Translations under genes and position numbers: made by a program
Shown here: piece after piece, positions 1 through 9,631 of the stretch
Layout of the letters: every line of letters begins with the position of its first letter
Position numbering within the stretch: the first letter of the stretch is position 1
Assembly (NCBI RefSeq): GCF_036323735.1
Contig: NC_086031.1
Coordinates: 34,043,725 to 34,107,724 of the forward strand
DNA: 64,000 nucleotides
Direction: 5' to 3'
Source of the DNA: Rattus norvegicus
Taxonomy: Eukaryota > Chordata > Mammalia > Rodentia > Muridae
The notes under the pieces: model-generated
What the model was told of the DNA's origin: nothing
Databases searched by the model: none
The model's input: the letters and a program-made list of their open reading frames with translations, nothing else

Positions 1-218
1 AGCCAAGGAAAGAGCACACAATACAGGAAGTCTAGTCCCACAAGTCACAACTCCATGGGCTTTGTAGCACTAATAATAGTTCTCCAAGCAGCTAAGAACT
101 GGGGAGAAGAAAAGGGAATGGTAAATGAACACTGAGGTGGATGGCTAAGAACAGGCAGTGGGTAGAGAATTATAATAGGATCTTGTGTGTGCACAAACAT
201 GTGATGGCATGCATACCT
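1..218. other. single-copy DNA, nothing recognised
   Basis: No repeat, conserved motif or credible reading frame seen. It ends at the first GT array. Confidence 0.5.

Positions 219-250
<32 letters not shown>
219..250. repeat. (GT)n microsatellite
   Basis: About 15 uninterrupted GT dinucleotides. Confidence 0.95.
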
Positions 251-252
<2 letters not shown>

Positions 253-299
253 GCCAGGGTCAACAAGATGGTTCTTCACCTTGTTTTCTTTCTTTTTTC

Positions 300-480
300 A
301 GTGAGTGTGTGTGTGTTTGTGTGTGTGTATGCACATGAGAGTGCATATGTGCATGTTTACGTATGTGTATATGTGTGTGAACGTGCATGTGTGCATGCAC
401 ATGAGTGTGCATATGTGTTTATGTGTGTGAACATGCATGTGTGCATGCACATGAATGTGTGAGTGTATGTGTGTTCGTAT
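300..480. repeat. GT-rich array with imperfect longer tandem unit
   Basis: GT/CA-rich low-complexity DNA. A block of about 50-65 bases containing TGCATGCACATGAG and a GTGTGTGAAC segment recurs two to three times, so this is an imperfect minisatellite rather than a plain dinucleotide run. Confidence 0.8.
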
Positions 481-514
481 GTGGTATATGTGCTGTTTGC
501 GGGTATGCATACAT

Positions 515-765
515 ATATGTACATGGGGAGGGCAGAGGAGGGCCCCAGGTGACCACTTTTGTCTGACTGGATACCTAGAGGCAAGGTATGCTGCAGAGTC
601 TGGAGCAGGTCCGGCAGCCAGTAAGCCATGCAGATCCTCCCATCTCCTCCCTCCACAGCACTGAGGTTACAGGTACAGATGTGTTCATGCAGTACTTTTA
701 GCTGAGTGCCAGGAATCTGAACTTCATGCTTGCTCAGCAAGCAGTCTTACCCAGCATCTCATCTC
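515..765 (-). mobile_element. B4 SINE, minus strand
   Basis: The right end (about 715-760) is an ID-like head read backwards (CATGCTTGCTCAGCAAGCAG). The middle (about 620-690) is a B1-like body with a CAGCACTGAGGTTACAGG core. The ID-plus-B1 fusion layout and a GT-rich left side, the SINE tail, identify B4. Diverged and old. Confidence 0.7.
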
Positions 766-767
766 TC

Positions 768-980
768 AGACACCATCTTGGTTTTTGAGATAAGGTCTTT
801 CAATTTTCCCTGGTGCTCACCAGTTTGACTAGGCCAGAGAACCCCAGGGGATGCCCTATGTCTGTAGTTACAGACATGTGCCACAGAGCCTGCTTTTTAT
901 ATGGATCCTGGGGGTTGGACTCCTGGCCACATGCTTGCTTGGCAAGCATTTACTCAATGGAGTCATCTCAGCTCTACAAT
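768..980 (-). mobile_element. B4 SINE, minus strand, second copy
   Basis: It starts with a TTTTGAGATAAGGTCT segment typical of reversed B1 bodies and ends in CATGCTTGCTTGGCAAGCA, the reversed ID-like head. It abuts the preceding B4 in the same orientation. It could be a second insertion or a tandem duplication. Confidence 0.7.
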
Positions 981-1099
981 TGAGTCTTTGTAGCTAGACA
1001 CCAGCAAAAAGAAGGCCGGGAAAACTCACTGGCCACAGGCTTTAGGTGACACAGAGAGCTGAGAAATTTATCTGAGGGGAGGAAGTGTTGGAAGGAAAA

Positions 1100-1255
1100 A
1101 GAGTTGGGGCCTCTTGGTAAAGGTACTTGTCACCAAGCCTGACAACCTGGGTTCAACCCCTGGGCCTCACATTGTGGAAGGAGACAACCAACTCCTGAAA
1201 ACTGACCTCCGACCCCCACATGTAGGAGCAAAGTGCAGACACACATGTCCACTGA
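1100..1255 (+). mobile_element. tRNA-derived rodent SINE (B2/B3-like)
   Basis: It carries a pol III-like head with a degenerate A box region and the CACCAAGCCTGACAACCTGG block, then CACATTGTGGAAGGAGACAA and ACTGACCTCCGACCCCCACA, which are signatures of the GGAAGGAGA subgroup of tRNA-derived rodent SINEs. The subfamily name is uncertain. Confidence 0.65.
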
Positions 1256-1572
1256 GAAATGGCAGTCATTTCTCGTGGGGCAAATGGAAGGGGGTCTCTA
1301 TGACCTTCACAGAATGTAGGGGCTGAGGAGCTTGAAGGGAGAATAGAAGTGGCAGTCTGTCCTGGGAAGAGCTGGCCGTGGAGTCCCCTGATGGACCCTC
1401 TGGATGGGAGTTTCAGGCCCCATTTCACAGGTATTCCCTGTTGTATGACATAGGCGGTTCACATACATCATGTATGTAAGAGACTATGTTAGGTATATCC
1501 AGGCTGCAAGCCTCTGAAACTGGGAGGGCAGGCAGCATGGTGCATGCCACATAGATAAGCAAAATGAAGTAA
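1256..1572. other. single-copy DNA, nothing recognised
   Basis: Unremarkable mixed-composition sequence between two SINEs. Short open frames here look like chance. Confidence 0.45.
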
Positions 1573-1665
1573 GGCAGGGGCTGCTGCTCAGTTATTTAAC
1601 TGCTTGCTTGGCATTGACGAAGCTCTGGGGGTCCTGTTCTAATACCACATAAATTGAGCTTGGGG
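1573..1665 (+). mobile_element. ID or ID-B1 SINE fragment
   Basis: The segment around GCTTGCTTGGCATTGACGAA and CCTGTTCTAATACCACATAA matches the tRNA-like head of ID/B1-ID elements, with a degraded B box. It is truncated at the purine tract that follows. Confidence 0.5.
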
Positions 1666-1694
1666 GAACAGGGGGAATACATGAGATTTGGTTA

Positions 1695-1775
1695 CAAGAG
1701 AGAAAAGGGAGAGAGAGAGAGAGAGGGAGAGAGAGAGACAGAGACAGAGACAGACAGAGATGGACAGAGATGGAC

Positions 1776-1806
<31 letters not shown>

Positions 1807-1980
1807 CAGAGAGACAGAGACAGAGACAGACAGACACACAGACAGACAGACATAGAGACAGACAGACACAGACACAGAGACACAGGGAGAGGGACAGAGA
1901 GACAGAGAGAGACAGGGGAGGGGTTGGGAGGTGGGGAGGAAGGGAGGGAGGGAAGGAGGGAGGGAGGAAAGGCCAGAGGG
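1695..1980. repeat. GA/GACA/GGGA purine-rich array
   Basis: About 285 bases of nearly pure purine on the plus strand in three blocks: GA (about 1700-1735), GACA/GATG mixtures (about 1736-1905) and GGGAGGAAGG (about 1910-1975). The polypurine asymmetry allows triplex formation, and the last block contains closely spaced GGG runs. Confidence 0.9.
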
Positions 1981-2059
1981 TAAAATGACCTTAGCAAGCT
2001 CACTGGCTGGAAAGGAACAGAACTGAGACCCCCGTCCAGGCTCTTTGGAGACCTAGTTC

Positions 2060-2425
2060 TCACTTCAATCAGTTAGTACATTAGTCAGCCTCCAGTCACT
2101 GCTGCCAAACACCAGAGATAAATAGCTTAAATGGAGGCAAGGTTTACTCCGGCTTATGGAGAACTTTCTGAGGTCTCTGTCTGAGGGGGCCCTGTTAGCC
2201 TGTGTTTCTGGTAAGGCAGCTCATGATGGTGGTGGGAGCATGTAGTCCCAGAGACAACTTAACCACTGTAGAGGAAATGACCGAGAGGGGTTCCCCTATA
2301 TCTCCTTCTGTGCATCCATGACCTAACTTCCTGTTACTAAGGCCCCACCCTCCTAAGCTTGGACGTAAGAGTCCAGTCCTGCCCGCTTAAGAAACATGCC
2401 TTTGAAGGAATGAGCCTTGGAGTGC
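2060..2425 (-). mobile_element. MaLR-type LTR relic, minus strand
   Basis: Read on the plus strand it follows the reversed order seen in MST/THE-like LTRs: a TTAGTCAG start, a short region near AATAGCTTAAATGG, a GTAAGGCAGCTCATGATGG block, then CATGACCTAACTTCCTG and AAGGCCCCACCCTCC. No target duplication was established. Moderately diverged. Confidence 0.55.
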
Positions 2426-2535
2426 ATTTAAGACCTAGAACCATAAGAGTCCGGCTCCTCCAGTGATGGCCCGAGCCTGAGATGCAGAAAAAGAGGCGGA
2501 GAAGACCTTGCTCCTGATCTCACAGCCTAGGATTC

Positions 2536-2765
2536 TTTTTAAAAATTGATTTATTATGTGCACATGTGTGTGCACATGCACGTGTGCCTGTGTGTGCATG
2601 TGTACGTGTGTGCCTGAGGAGGCCAAAAGAGTGACTCAGATCCCCTGGAGCTGGAGCTGGAGCCAATTGTGAGCCACTTGGCAAGTTTGCTGGGGACTGA
2701 ACTCGGGTTCTGTGCGAGAACAGTAAGCAAGCTTAACCACTGAGCTATTCTATCCCTCCAGCCCC
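2536..2765 (-). mobile_element. B3 SINE, minus strand
   Basis: The right end reads AACCACTGAGCTATTC...CTCCAGCCCC, the reversed tRNA-like head. The middle has CAGATCCCCTGGAGCTGGAG, the B3 signature, and the left side is a T/A plus GT-rich tail. Confidence 0.8.
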
Positions 2766-2799
2766 AACCCAGGTTCCTTAAACTCCCTCCACTCAACAG

Positions 2800-3057
2800 C
2801 CTTTTTTGCCCATGAAATTTTTATACCACTCTGGATATATAGGTATATAAAATATGTATACAATCCAAACATTTACTGATACTAAGTCATAAAAAGATTT
2901 ATCTTAAAATAATTCTTTGGTATACATATAATTTTACCATTTATTAAAGATGAAAGCTAATTTGCATACTAATGAGATGGTGTTTTTTTTCTAACGCATA
3001 AAGAATTAAATCTTGGCCGAATATCCAATACTGCAGGGCACAGAACACTTCCGCATT
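2800..3057. other. AT-rich single-copy DNA with an octamer motif
   Basis: AT-rich sequence with a consensus POU octamer, ATTTGCAT, at 2960-2967 next to a TACTAATGAG stretch. No coding potential. It may be older non-repetitive DNA, but without an alignment its conservation is unknown. Confidence 0.4.
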
Positions 3058-3365
3058 GGATTAGTTACCTTTCTGTTGCTGTGATGAAGCCTCGCGACCT
3101 AGGTGCCTTGCGGAGGGAAGAGTTTATTTGGGCTTATGGCTCCAGAACGACGAGAGTCCGTAAGGACAAGAAGGCTGGCAGCAGGCAGGCATGGCCGCCA
3201 GAGCAGGAGGCTGAGCTCACATCTTTCACCGAGAACACAAAGTGGAGGCGTGTTCTCAGTGACATAGTCCTTCAGTAAGGCGACATGGGCTACACCTCCC
3301 CGGTCATCAACATCAGATGGAAACCAAGTGTTTGCCGGAAGCCTAGGCCGGACACTTTTCACTCA
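3058..3365 (-). mobile_element. rodent MaLR-type LTR relic, minus strand
   Basis: It starts ATTAGTTACCTTTCTGTTGC and TGTGATGAAGCC, followed by AGAGTTTATTTGGGCTTATGG, a characteristic rodent interspersed family that reads as the reverse of a TG...CA LTR. The far end contains GTGTTTGCCGG and TTTTCACTCAAAT, matching the usual terminus. Confidence 0.6.
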
Positions 3366-3528
3366 AATTGCAACAATGTTTTCCAGTTGGTTGATATCTT
3401 GATTTTATAATAAATAATGTTAAAGATGCCATTTTGCACGGATACCTGGTACAGAGGTGTGCCCAGGGACAGCAGAAATTTTGGGGTATTCTCTTTTAAT
3501 TCCAAGCCAAAACCCATTGAACAAATAG

Positions 3529-3529
<1 letters not shown>

Positions 3530-3567
<38 letters not shown>
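3530..3567. repeat. (GT)n microsatellite
   Basis: About 18 GT units forming the tail side of the adjoining minus-strand SINE. Confidence 0.95.
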
Positions 3568-3568
<1 letters not shown>

Positions 3569-3742
3569 ACGTGCGCACAAGTGTGCGGAATACATGTGTG
3601 TCAAGGTGTGTGTGAGAGAAAGTCACCGGACAATGCGAGAGTCAGTTCTCTCCTACCTGGTGGGGTCCTGAGGATGGAATCCAAGTGTTTAGGCTTGGTG
3701 CAAGTGTCTTTACCTGCTCAGCCATCTTGACAGCCCTCATAT
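3568..3742 (-). mobile_element. tRNA-derived rodent SINE, minus strand
   Basis: It carries CAGTTCTCTCCTACCTGGTG, the reversed GGAAGGAGA-type body, and ends CTGCTCAGCCATCTTGACAG, the reversed head. The GT array to its left fits the SINE tail. Confidence 0.7.
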
Positions 3743-4667
3743 AGACATTTTTAAGAATACAGACATGAAAATGCAGCTCAAACCAAAGATTTCTCCCTTC
3801 TTTGCCCTAAGCAGTTTAGGTCTTTTTATCACAGAGGAAAGAGAATGAGTGACATCAGGGAAGTAGGAAACGTCTTTGTTTTCCATAATTAAGCCATTGT
3901 GCTTCTATAAGAGTGGAAAACATACCCATCGAGAAAGGCACTGCAACTCCTAACAGGATGGTCTCGAGTCCCAATTTGCTGGCATTGTGAGACAGTGCAG
4001 AGGGAGTCCGCAGTGAAGGCCCATAATGCAACACGGTTAAGCACCGCCCAAAACATTTCTGATTCATTATACATTTGATTTTGAGTTAATTTTTTGGCCA
4101 TTGAAATCTGCTGGGTATGCCAGTTTTTTGGTGACTCCCGCCCCATGTCGGGGGCGGGATCCACAGTTTAAGATGCTGTGAATCTAAGCATAAGGTCTGA
4201 ATTGAGTCGGGGACGCATGTTCATGCATTCATCCATCCATTCGCTCACCTCACTGTTGCTCCACCCCCTTCTCTGCCTTGGTTTCCTTTACTTCTGTACC
4301 GCTAGATCTCGTCACGGTCTGTTTCTCACGGAAGAGGAAGTTCATGTGTGAGGGTGGGACTTAGACGTCTGCATATCACTTCCTGTCTGGTGAAGGAGCA
4401 TGGTCAGCCCCCGTGGCTGGGTACCAGGCAAGGGGCTTGAGCCAGGTATGATGAGCCTCTGCTCAGAATCTCCCACCTTGTGTTGGAGCCGCAGGCTCCT
4501 GGCATGCCACACTCTAGTGTGACAAAATCCACGTTGATGTGATATGGAGCTGTGTTGCAGATCAGCAGCAGCCTGGGGTTCAGGAAGAGAAGCGGCTGCA
4601 GAATTTGGGTCTGTGACAACTTAATTCACGTGCAGCATGCTCGGGTGTGTGTAGTGTATTCTATAAT
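3743..4667. other. single-copy DNA with a GC-rich hairpin
   Basis: About 0.9 kb with no recognised repeat. The only notable structure is the perfect 8-bp inverted repeat at 4137-4158. Open frames on the minus strand (up to 91 codons) have no recognisable domain. Confidence 0.45.
4137..4158. repeat. GC-rich inverted repeat of two GC boxes
   Basis: CCCGCCCC at 4137-4144 faces GGGGCGGG at 4151-4158 across a 6-base loop. The arms are perfectly complementary, and each is an Sp/KLF-type GC box. Function is not shown. Confidence 0.8.
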
Positions 4668-4735
4668 TTTTATGGTGCTGGAAATGGAACACAGGGCCTC
4701 ACCCTGATAAAAGCTATACCCCCAAGCCTTAATTG
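4668..4735 (-). mobile_element. ID-like SINE fragment, minus strand
   Basis: GGTGCTGGAAATGGAACACA and GGGCCTCACCCTGATAAAAG resemble the reversed ID head (GGGGATTGAACCCAGGGCCT). Highly diverged and truncated. Confidence 0.45.
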
Positions 4736-4773
4736 TCAGGTAAAAGAATATAGCTTTGTGAAAAGTTCTAGAG

Positions 4774-4970
4774 CGGTAGTTCTCAACCGTGCGTCATGAT
4801 CCCATGGGGTCAAATATCAAATATCCTATACCAGATATTTACATGATGATTCACAACAGTAGCAAAATTAGAGATAAGAAGGAGCAACAAGATACTTTTG
4901 TGGTTGGGGTCACCATAGCATGAGGGACTGTATTAAAGGGCTGCAGCATTAGGACGACTGAGGATCACTG
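4774..4970. mobile_element. hAT-type MITE (URR/RCHARR-like) with 8-bp target duplication
   Basis: A 197-bp element with inverted ends: it opens CGGTAGTTCTCAACC and closes GAGGATCACTG, the CAGTGGTTCTCAACC-type terminus of hAT-Charlie MITEs. TTCTAGAG at 4766-4773 and TTCTAGAA at 4971-4978 are a 7-of-8 match, the 8-bp target duplication expected of hAT transposition. Non-autonomous with no frame. The exact family name is uncertain. Confidence 0.8.
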
Positions 4971-4999
4971 TTCTAGAAGCATCAAGATTGACATCTGAG

Positions 5000-5190
5000 G
5001 GGCTAGAGACAGAGCTCAGCTGTGCTCTTGCTGAGGACCTGCGTTCAGTTCCAGTACCCCTGTCAGGCAGCTCATAACGACCTGTAACTCCAGCTTCAGG
5101 GGATATGATGGCCTGCTCTGGCCTCTGAGTGTTCCTGCACTTGTATGAACATATATCCCTCGACATCCACATAATTAAAGAAAAATCTTA
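5000..5190 (+). mobile_element. B3 SINE
   Basis: The head GGGGCTAGAGACAGAGCTCA is followed by CTGAGGACCTGCGTTCAGTT (B box region), TAACTCCAGCTTCAGGGGAT and CTGCTCTGGCCTCTGAG, then an A-rich tail. All are B3 landmarks in order. Confidence 0.85.
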
Positions 5191-5323
5191 AAAAATTGAT
5201 TTATGAAAGATATCAACCACAGAAGACTGGAAATCCTATGGACATCAGGGCTCCGGGTAACAAAATGGCGCATGCGCAAGAGTGCCCCAGTGTCTGGGGG
5301 GGGGCCTCAAGAAAGGCGGGGTT

Positions 5324-5341
5324 ATGCAAATGCTTTATAAA
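5324..5341 (+). promoter_or_regulatory. octamer plus TATA box core promoter of the LTR
   Basis: ATGCAAAT lies two bases upstream of TTTATAAA. This close octamer-TATA pairing is known from immunoglobulin and some retroviral promoters. Activity here is inferred from motif layout only. Confidence 0.5.
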
Positions 5342-5438
5342 GTACCAGGACTCTCTCAGTCCAGGGCCTTTGAGCCCTAGACTTTTCCCCACTTTTCTGG
5401 CTCACTTTCATTTCCAGAAGTATAGTTTTCTTTCTTAA

Positions 5439-5442
<4 letters not shown>

Positions 5443-5507
<65 letters not shown>
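5443..5507. repeat. (CT)n microsatellite
   Basis: About 32 uninterrupted CT units inside the LTR fragment. Confidence 0.97.
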
Positions 5508-5511
<4 letters not shown>

Positions 5512-5669
5512 ATCACCATTCATGTGTCCCTGGTCCAGTTGTCCCAGAACCTGGGTACCGGTTTCCCCCACTCACTGCCCCTCCTGACAGCGTTAGGATC
5601 ATCTGTTCCCAGACTCCTACCCGGCTTGGCTCAGCTCCCATCCAGTATCAACATATTCAAGACACATGC

Positions 5670-5995
5670 CTGGGGCTGGTGAGATGCCTCAATAGGTAAG
5701 AAGATGCTTGCTACTAAAGCATGAAGACAGGAGTTCGAATCTTCAGCACCCCATATGAAAGCTGGCTCATGTGCCTGAAATTTCAGTGTTGTAGGTTGGG
5801 GATAGGTGGATCTCAGGAGTCCCCTGGCTGGCCAGTCTAGCTAAATCGTCTAGCTTCAAGTTCAGTGAGAGAACTTGTGTCAAGGGAATGGGGTACAGAG
5901 TGGTAGAGGAAGACTTCAGTTGTACTTCTCTGATTGCCACGTGGGTGCATACATCTGCATACACATGTGCACACCATACCACACAAACTGATGCA
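5670..5995 (+). mobile_element. B4 SINE
   Basis: The head GGGGCTGGTGAGATGCCTCA with GGAGTTCGAATCTTCAGCAC (B box) is followed by a B1-like body with TGAAATTTCAGTGTTGTAGG and GGCCAGTCTAGCTAAATCG, then the AACTTGTGTCAAGGGAATGG region and a CA/GT-rich tail. Nearly full length. Confidence 0.85.
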
Positions 5996-6010
5996 TACCA
6001 CAAAGACGGA

Positions 6011-6060
6011 TGTGTGTGTGTGTTTGTGTGCACATGTGTGCGTGTGTGTGTACGTGTGCC
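6011..6060. repeat. GT-rich tract
   Basis: An interrupted GT array forming the tail of the B4 element. Confidence 0.85.
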
Positions 6061-6484
6061 CCTGGCTATCCCCACCTGGATTAATAGGCTAATTACACAT
6101 TATTTACTATTTAATCACTTCCATATTGGTTAATAAGCAGCCACTGCCTGGGGCTACCTTCCTAAGACCTCTGACCCTCAACGCTTGGATAACCAGTTAC
6201 TGATGTTCCTGGGGTCTAGCTCTGGATCTCTCTGATTAGTCATTGTCAATGACCCACGTTCTAAGTAGGTTCAACTCCCACAGTCTTCCAAGCCCCTCAC
6301 ATTCTAATGCCCACTTATGCCTTACATGTGAGAGGCAGCCAGGTGTCCATGAAAGTCAGGATCCCTGCATCCGTATGGCAGACTTACATCCTCTCTGAGG
6401 CGACATGGTACCTCCGTGCCTGCCTACTCACTGTGAAATACCAGCCCGGAGCTTGACTCAGGTAATGCCCAACATATGACTCAC
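6061..6484. other. single-copy DNA, nothing recognised
   Basis: AT-rich at first, then mixed. No repeat or conserved motif recognised. Confidence 0.4.
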
Positions 6485-6690
6485 CCTGAGTGATGAATAA
6501 TGTCCCCAAATGCCCACATCCGAATCCTTGGAGATTCAGAAACTGTCAGTGTAACTCTCTGTGGGAAAGGGACTTTGCAGCTATGACTAAGTTAGGATTG
6601 GGAGAGGGGTAGAGTAACCTGGTTTAACGGTGTCCGAGGGCATCACACATGTCCCTGTAAGAATGTTGGAGGGTAAAGTTCCACTGTTCC
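6485..6690 (+). mobile_element. MLT1-like ancient MaLR LTR relic
   Basis: AATGTCCCCAAATGCCCACA, GGGACTTTGCAGCTATGACT, AAGTTAGGATTGGGAGAGGG and CCTGGTTTAACGGTGTCCG follow the order of the widespread mammalian MLT1-type LTR. Strong divergence indicates great age. Confidence 0.55.
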
Positions 6691-6949
6691 TCTGAGCCTA
6701 CGTGTCCAGAGCCCTCCTCTCTGCTGACTTCTCCCTACGCCACCCTCATGCAGCTTGTCCTGCACCTCACGGCCAGTTCCTGGGCACACTTTCTCTTAAA
6801 CATCTCCAGGAGCGCTCAGCTTCAGTCTCTTCCCTTAAGCAGTGCCGAGATTGCTTGCCTAAGTTGTGCCGCTCTCCAGCAGATGCTGAAACCCTTTCTT
6901 CCCAGGGCCCCTTTCACCTGCCTCGTGAGGGATTGTCCTAAGTGCCATG
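6691..6949. other. single-copy DNA, nothing recognised
   Basis: Pyrimidine-rich plus strand. Two overlapping plus frames of 70-79 codons have no recognisable domain and are taken as chance. Confidence 0.4.
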
Positions 6950-7175
6950 TCCTAGTTTGATTTCTGTCACCACGATAAAATACCGACCAAAAGCAACTTG
7001 GGTGATAAAAAGGTCTACTCGGCTTACACTTCCAAGTCACCGTCCATCCCCGAGGGGCGTCACAGTGGGAACTAAGGCCCTGACGCAGGATGCCTGTGGT
7101 GATGATCTCAGCCACACCTACAGACTCTGGGCAAAGTCTTCAGAGCAGGGAGTGGAGCAAGTCCCTGGTTGGTTG
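6950..7175 (-). mobile_element. rodent MaLR-type LTR fragment, minus strand
   Basis: CCTAGTTTGATTTCTGTCAC, GATAAAATACCGACCAAAAG and CAACTTGGGTGATAAAAAGG match the reversed terminal region of the same LTR group as at 9916 and 11868. The distal half is degraded. Confidence 0.6.
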
Positions 7176-7429
7176 CTAGGCAGCTTGGATGATGTCACTC
7201 TTCCCTTGGGTCTGGGGGAAAGTGACAGATGTGTTAGTCCAGACCGTGGATGGGTAAGTCCTGATGTGGACCTATTGCTCAGGGATGCCTGAAGACTTTC
7301 ACATGAGGGGACCCAGGGGAGCCACAAGTGCCCACCCCACTCTAGAACCAACCTCTTGGAACTCTATAGCCTTCACTGGATAGTTTGGAACACGTCCCTC
7401 CGGCTCCATACTGCCTCCCCAAGGCCTGG
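7176..7429. other. single-copy DNA, nothing recognised
   Basis: No repeat recognised. Confidence 0.35.
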
Positions 7430-7487
7430 ATGATAATTGCACACAGTAGGAATGAACAAATGAGTGAATGAATGCAGGCATGAGTAC
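7430..7487 (+). mobile_element. MIR/L2-type 3-prime end fragment
   Basis: CACACAGTAGGAATGAACAA followed by ATGAGTGAATGAATG resembles the end of ancient MIR/L2 elements. Short and weak. Confidence 0.4.
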
Positions 7488-7548
7488 ACACTGAGCTGGA
7501 TTCGGGAGTAGGGAATAAGGGGAACATGCATCATATCAATCAGTGAGG

Positions 7549-7550
<2 letters not shown>

Positions 7551-7585
<35 letters not shown>
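7551..7585. repeat. (GT)n microsatellite
   Basis: About 17 GT units. Confidence 0.95.
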
Positions 7586-7586
<1 letters not shown>

Positions 7587-7689
7587 ATGAGGATGCCATG
7601 GTCCGTGTGGGCATCTTTCTCAATCACTCTCAATCTTATTTTTAAGATACATTATGCTGTTACCTTTGCCAGTGTAACACAAGGAAGGG

Positions 7690-8060
7690 TTACTTGACAA
7701 AAGGAAACCTCAGGGATGGTGAAGATGTCTCTCTGTCTGCATTGTCTATCTGCATTCACTTGGCCAGGGCAGTATTTTATTGATTAATGTCTGGTGTGGG
7801 AGGGCCTGGGAAGGCCCAATCCTCTGTCTGTAGTCACCCCTGAGCAGGTGGTCCTGAGTGAATAAGGAGCAGGCTGAGCAAGCCTGGATAAGCCAGTATC
7901 ACTCCTTTACCGCCTTAGCCTCAGTTCCTGCCTTCAGTTCCTACCTTGGCTTCCTTGAGCGATGGATACGTATGTGTAAGCCAAACACACTCTTTCCTTC
8001 CCCAGTTGTTTTCCATCATGGTGTTTTGTCAGAGCAACAGAAGCCAAACTAAAGACATGG
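7690..8060 (+). mobile_element. rodent MaLR-type LTR relic, plus strand
   Basis: Signals run in LTR sense: GGAAACCTCAGGGATGG, the AGCAGGTGGTCCTGAGTGAA block, AGTTCCTGCCTTCAGTTCCT, CGATGGATACGTATG, then TTTTCCATCATGGTGTTTTG and AGCAACAGAAGCC, the usual terminus. The left boundary is uncertain. Confidence 0.6.
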
Positions 8061-9284
8061 GGTCCCAGTGGGCCCAGTTCTCACAATTTGGCTAAGGTAG
8101 TTGATCTCAAGCCCCAGGAACCCACTAGCCTCTGCCTCCTCAGCAAGCACTTCCCTGACAGAGCGCTTTCCCCAGTCTCAGTCATCAAGAGCTTAACTGG
8201 CTCACTTTGAGTGGTTTTAGTTTTCAATTACAGTCTTCCAGTGCATTCAGAAATGAAAGCCCCAGCCAGGAGTTAACAGTGCAAATGGAAATTCCTCGTG
8301 GTGGGAAACGCAGGTGTCTGGGGAAGGCAATGAAATGGAATGAAGTTTAAGTGCAGATTGAGAACTGGGGGCCATACCTGCTGTATGGTGAGCTGGAACG
8401 TCAACTCCAGGAGGAACTGGAGGCTTCTGGGAGGGAGGGAGGGTTTCCACAGAGCGCACCTTCTGTGGCTTCTCACATAGGCGTGTCCCTGACTCTCCTG
8501 TTCAGGTTTGCAGCATCACGCAAGGGGTGAGAATCATGGAGCCCATTATAAGCTTTGGTATAAACTGGGTGCTTAGCTGGTGTTTGCTGAGTTGAGATGC
8601 GGGCAGAGAGGGTCAGTAGGCTCAGGGTGTGGGGTACAGGTGAGATTTGGGTTCAGGGCCAGAATGGGCCCTGAAGCAGAACACGAGGCTCTACGGAAAG
8701 ACTCTGGCTTCTCTCACTCTGATCTTCCCGGAATTGAGCTGGGTGATAGAAGGGGCCTAGGCTGTCTGTGACACTGTGGGTAGCCCCTGGCCACAAAGAA
8801 GCACTTTTGGGCAAGTTCTAGCCAGAGGATCAACATCTTTGTTTGTTCCTACAAAGGAGGAGAGATAGCATCAGGAGGCCACTGGCTGCTTGTGGAGGAA
8901 GTTGTGAATCCTCTGTAGACGGCGTGCTTTCCTGTAGTGATTATCTCTTGGGAAAGGTGGACAAACACACCAGATAGGGCAACAGGGAGCAGAAAGACAC
9001 TATTCCATCTAGGTCAAGCCTGGTGAACCAGTGAGGTTACTGGGGTTCCTTGTAGGAACGGAGGTGATGTAAGCAGCTGCATCTCTGGAAGGCCTGTCCC
9101 CACCCCCACCCCCTCACACCACGAGGAGCGAGAACCGAAGAGAGCAGCAAGCAACACCACTAAAGTTTCTTCTGGCCATCAATTGTTGCCGCTTGTGTAA
9201 CCTTGTGACTAATGTTCTGAATTCTTGAGCCCAATGACTTACAATAGTTTCCTGAGCCTTGTAAATTGCAAGAGCGTCTGTCTT
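8061..9284. other. single-copy DNA, 1.2 kb, with one G-quadruplex motif
   Basis: No interspersed repeat recognised. 8429-8443 is four GGG runs with single-base loops, a strong G-quadruplex motif. Short frames on both strands (up to 70 codons) lack recognisable domains. Confidence 0.45.
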
Positions 9285-9590
9285 CTCTTGGGGTGGGGGA
9301 TGCTCCAGTTCAAAGGAAATGGCTACAAAATACCTTCAACGACTCCTACTGGAGATTGGACTCTGGACTTCACAGATGCTAGGCAAGTACCTGCCCCACT
9401 GAGCTACACCCCCGGGGCCCTTTTAAGGAACCCTTTTAAGTTTTCAAGACTTGCTCTCAGTGAATTACTGATGTGCTGGTCTTGAACTCAAAGATGGCCA
9501 GGCCATCTTTGAACTTGGAATCTACTTCTCAGCCTTACAAATAGTGAGGGTGACAGGTCTATGCTACCAGGCCTGGCTCCCTGAGTTCTT
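9285..9590 (-). mobile_element. ID-B1 composite SINE, minus strand
   Basis: A reversed ID-like head (AGGCAAGTACCTGCCCCACT followed by GAGCTACACCCCCGGGGCCC) lies near 9380-9420. A reversed B1 body follows, with GGTCTTGAACTCAAAGATGG and TATGCTACCAGGCCTGGCTC at the right. Confidence 0.65.
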
Positions 9591-9631
9591 TCTTCAGTGA
9601 CGGGAACTGCATTGTGTTCTCCTTAAAGTCC

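Larger units (their letters stand above)
5240..5570 (+). mobile_element. ERV-type LTR fragment with octamer, TATA and poly(A) signal
   Basis: The order of signals is LTR-like: AAAATGGCGCATGCGCAAGA, a G-rich stretch, an octamer ATGCAAAT (5324-5331), a TATA box TTTATAAA (5334-5341), about 80 bases of pyrimidine-rich sequence, then TTCTTAATAAGCTC, a variant poly(A) signal. A CT array has expanded just downstream (5443-5507), followed by a segment that may be U5. No 5-bp target duplication could be fixed, so boundaries are approximate. Confidence 0.55.
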
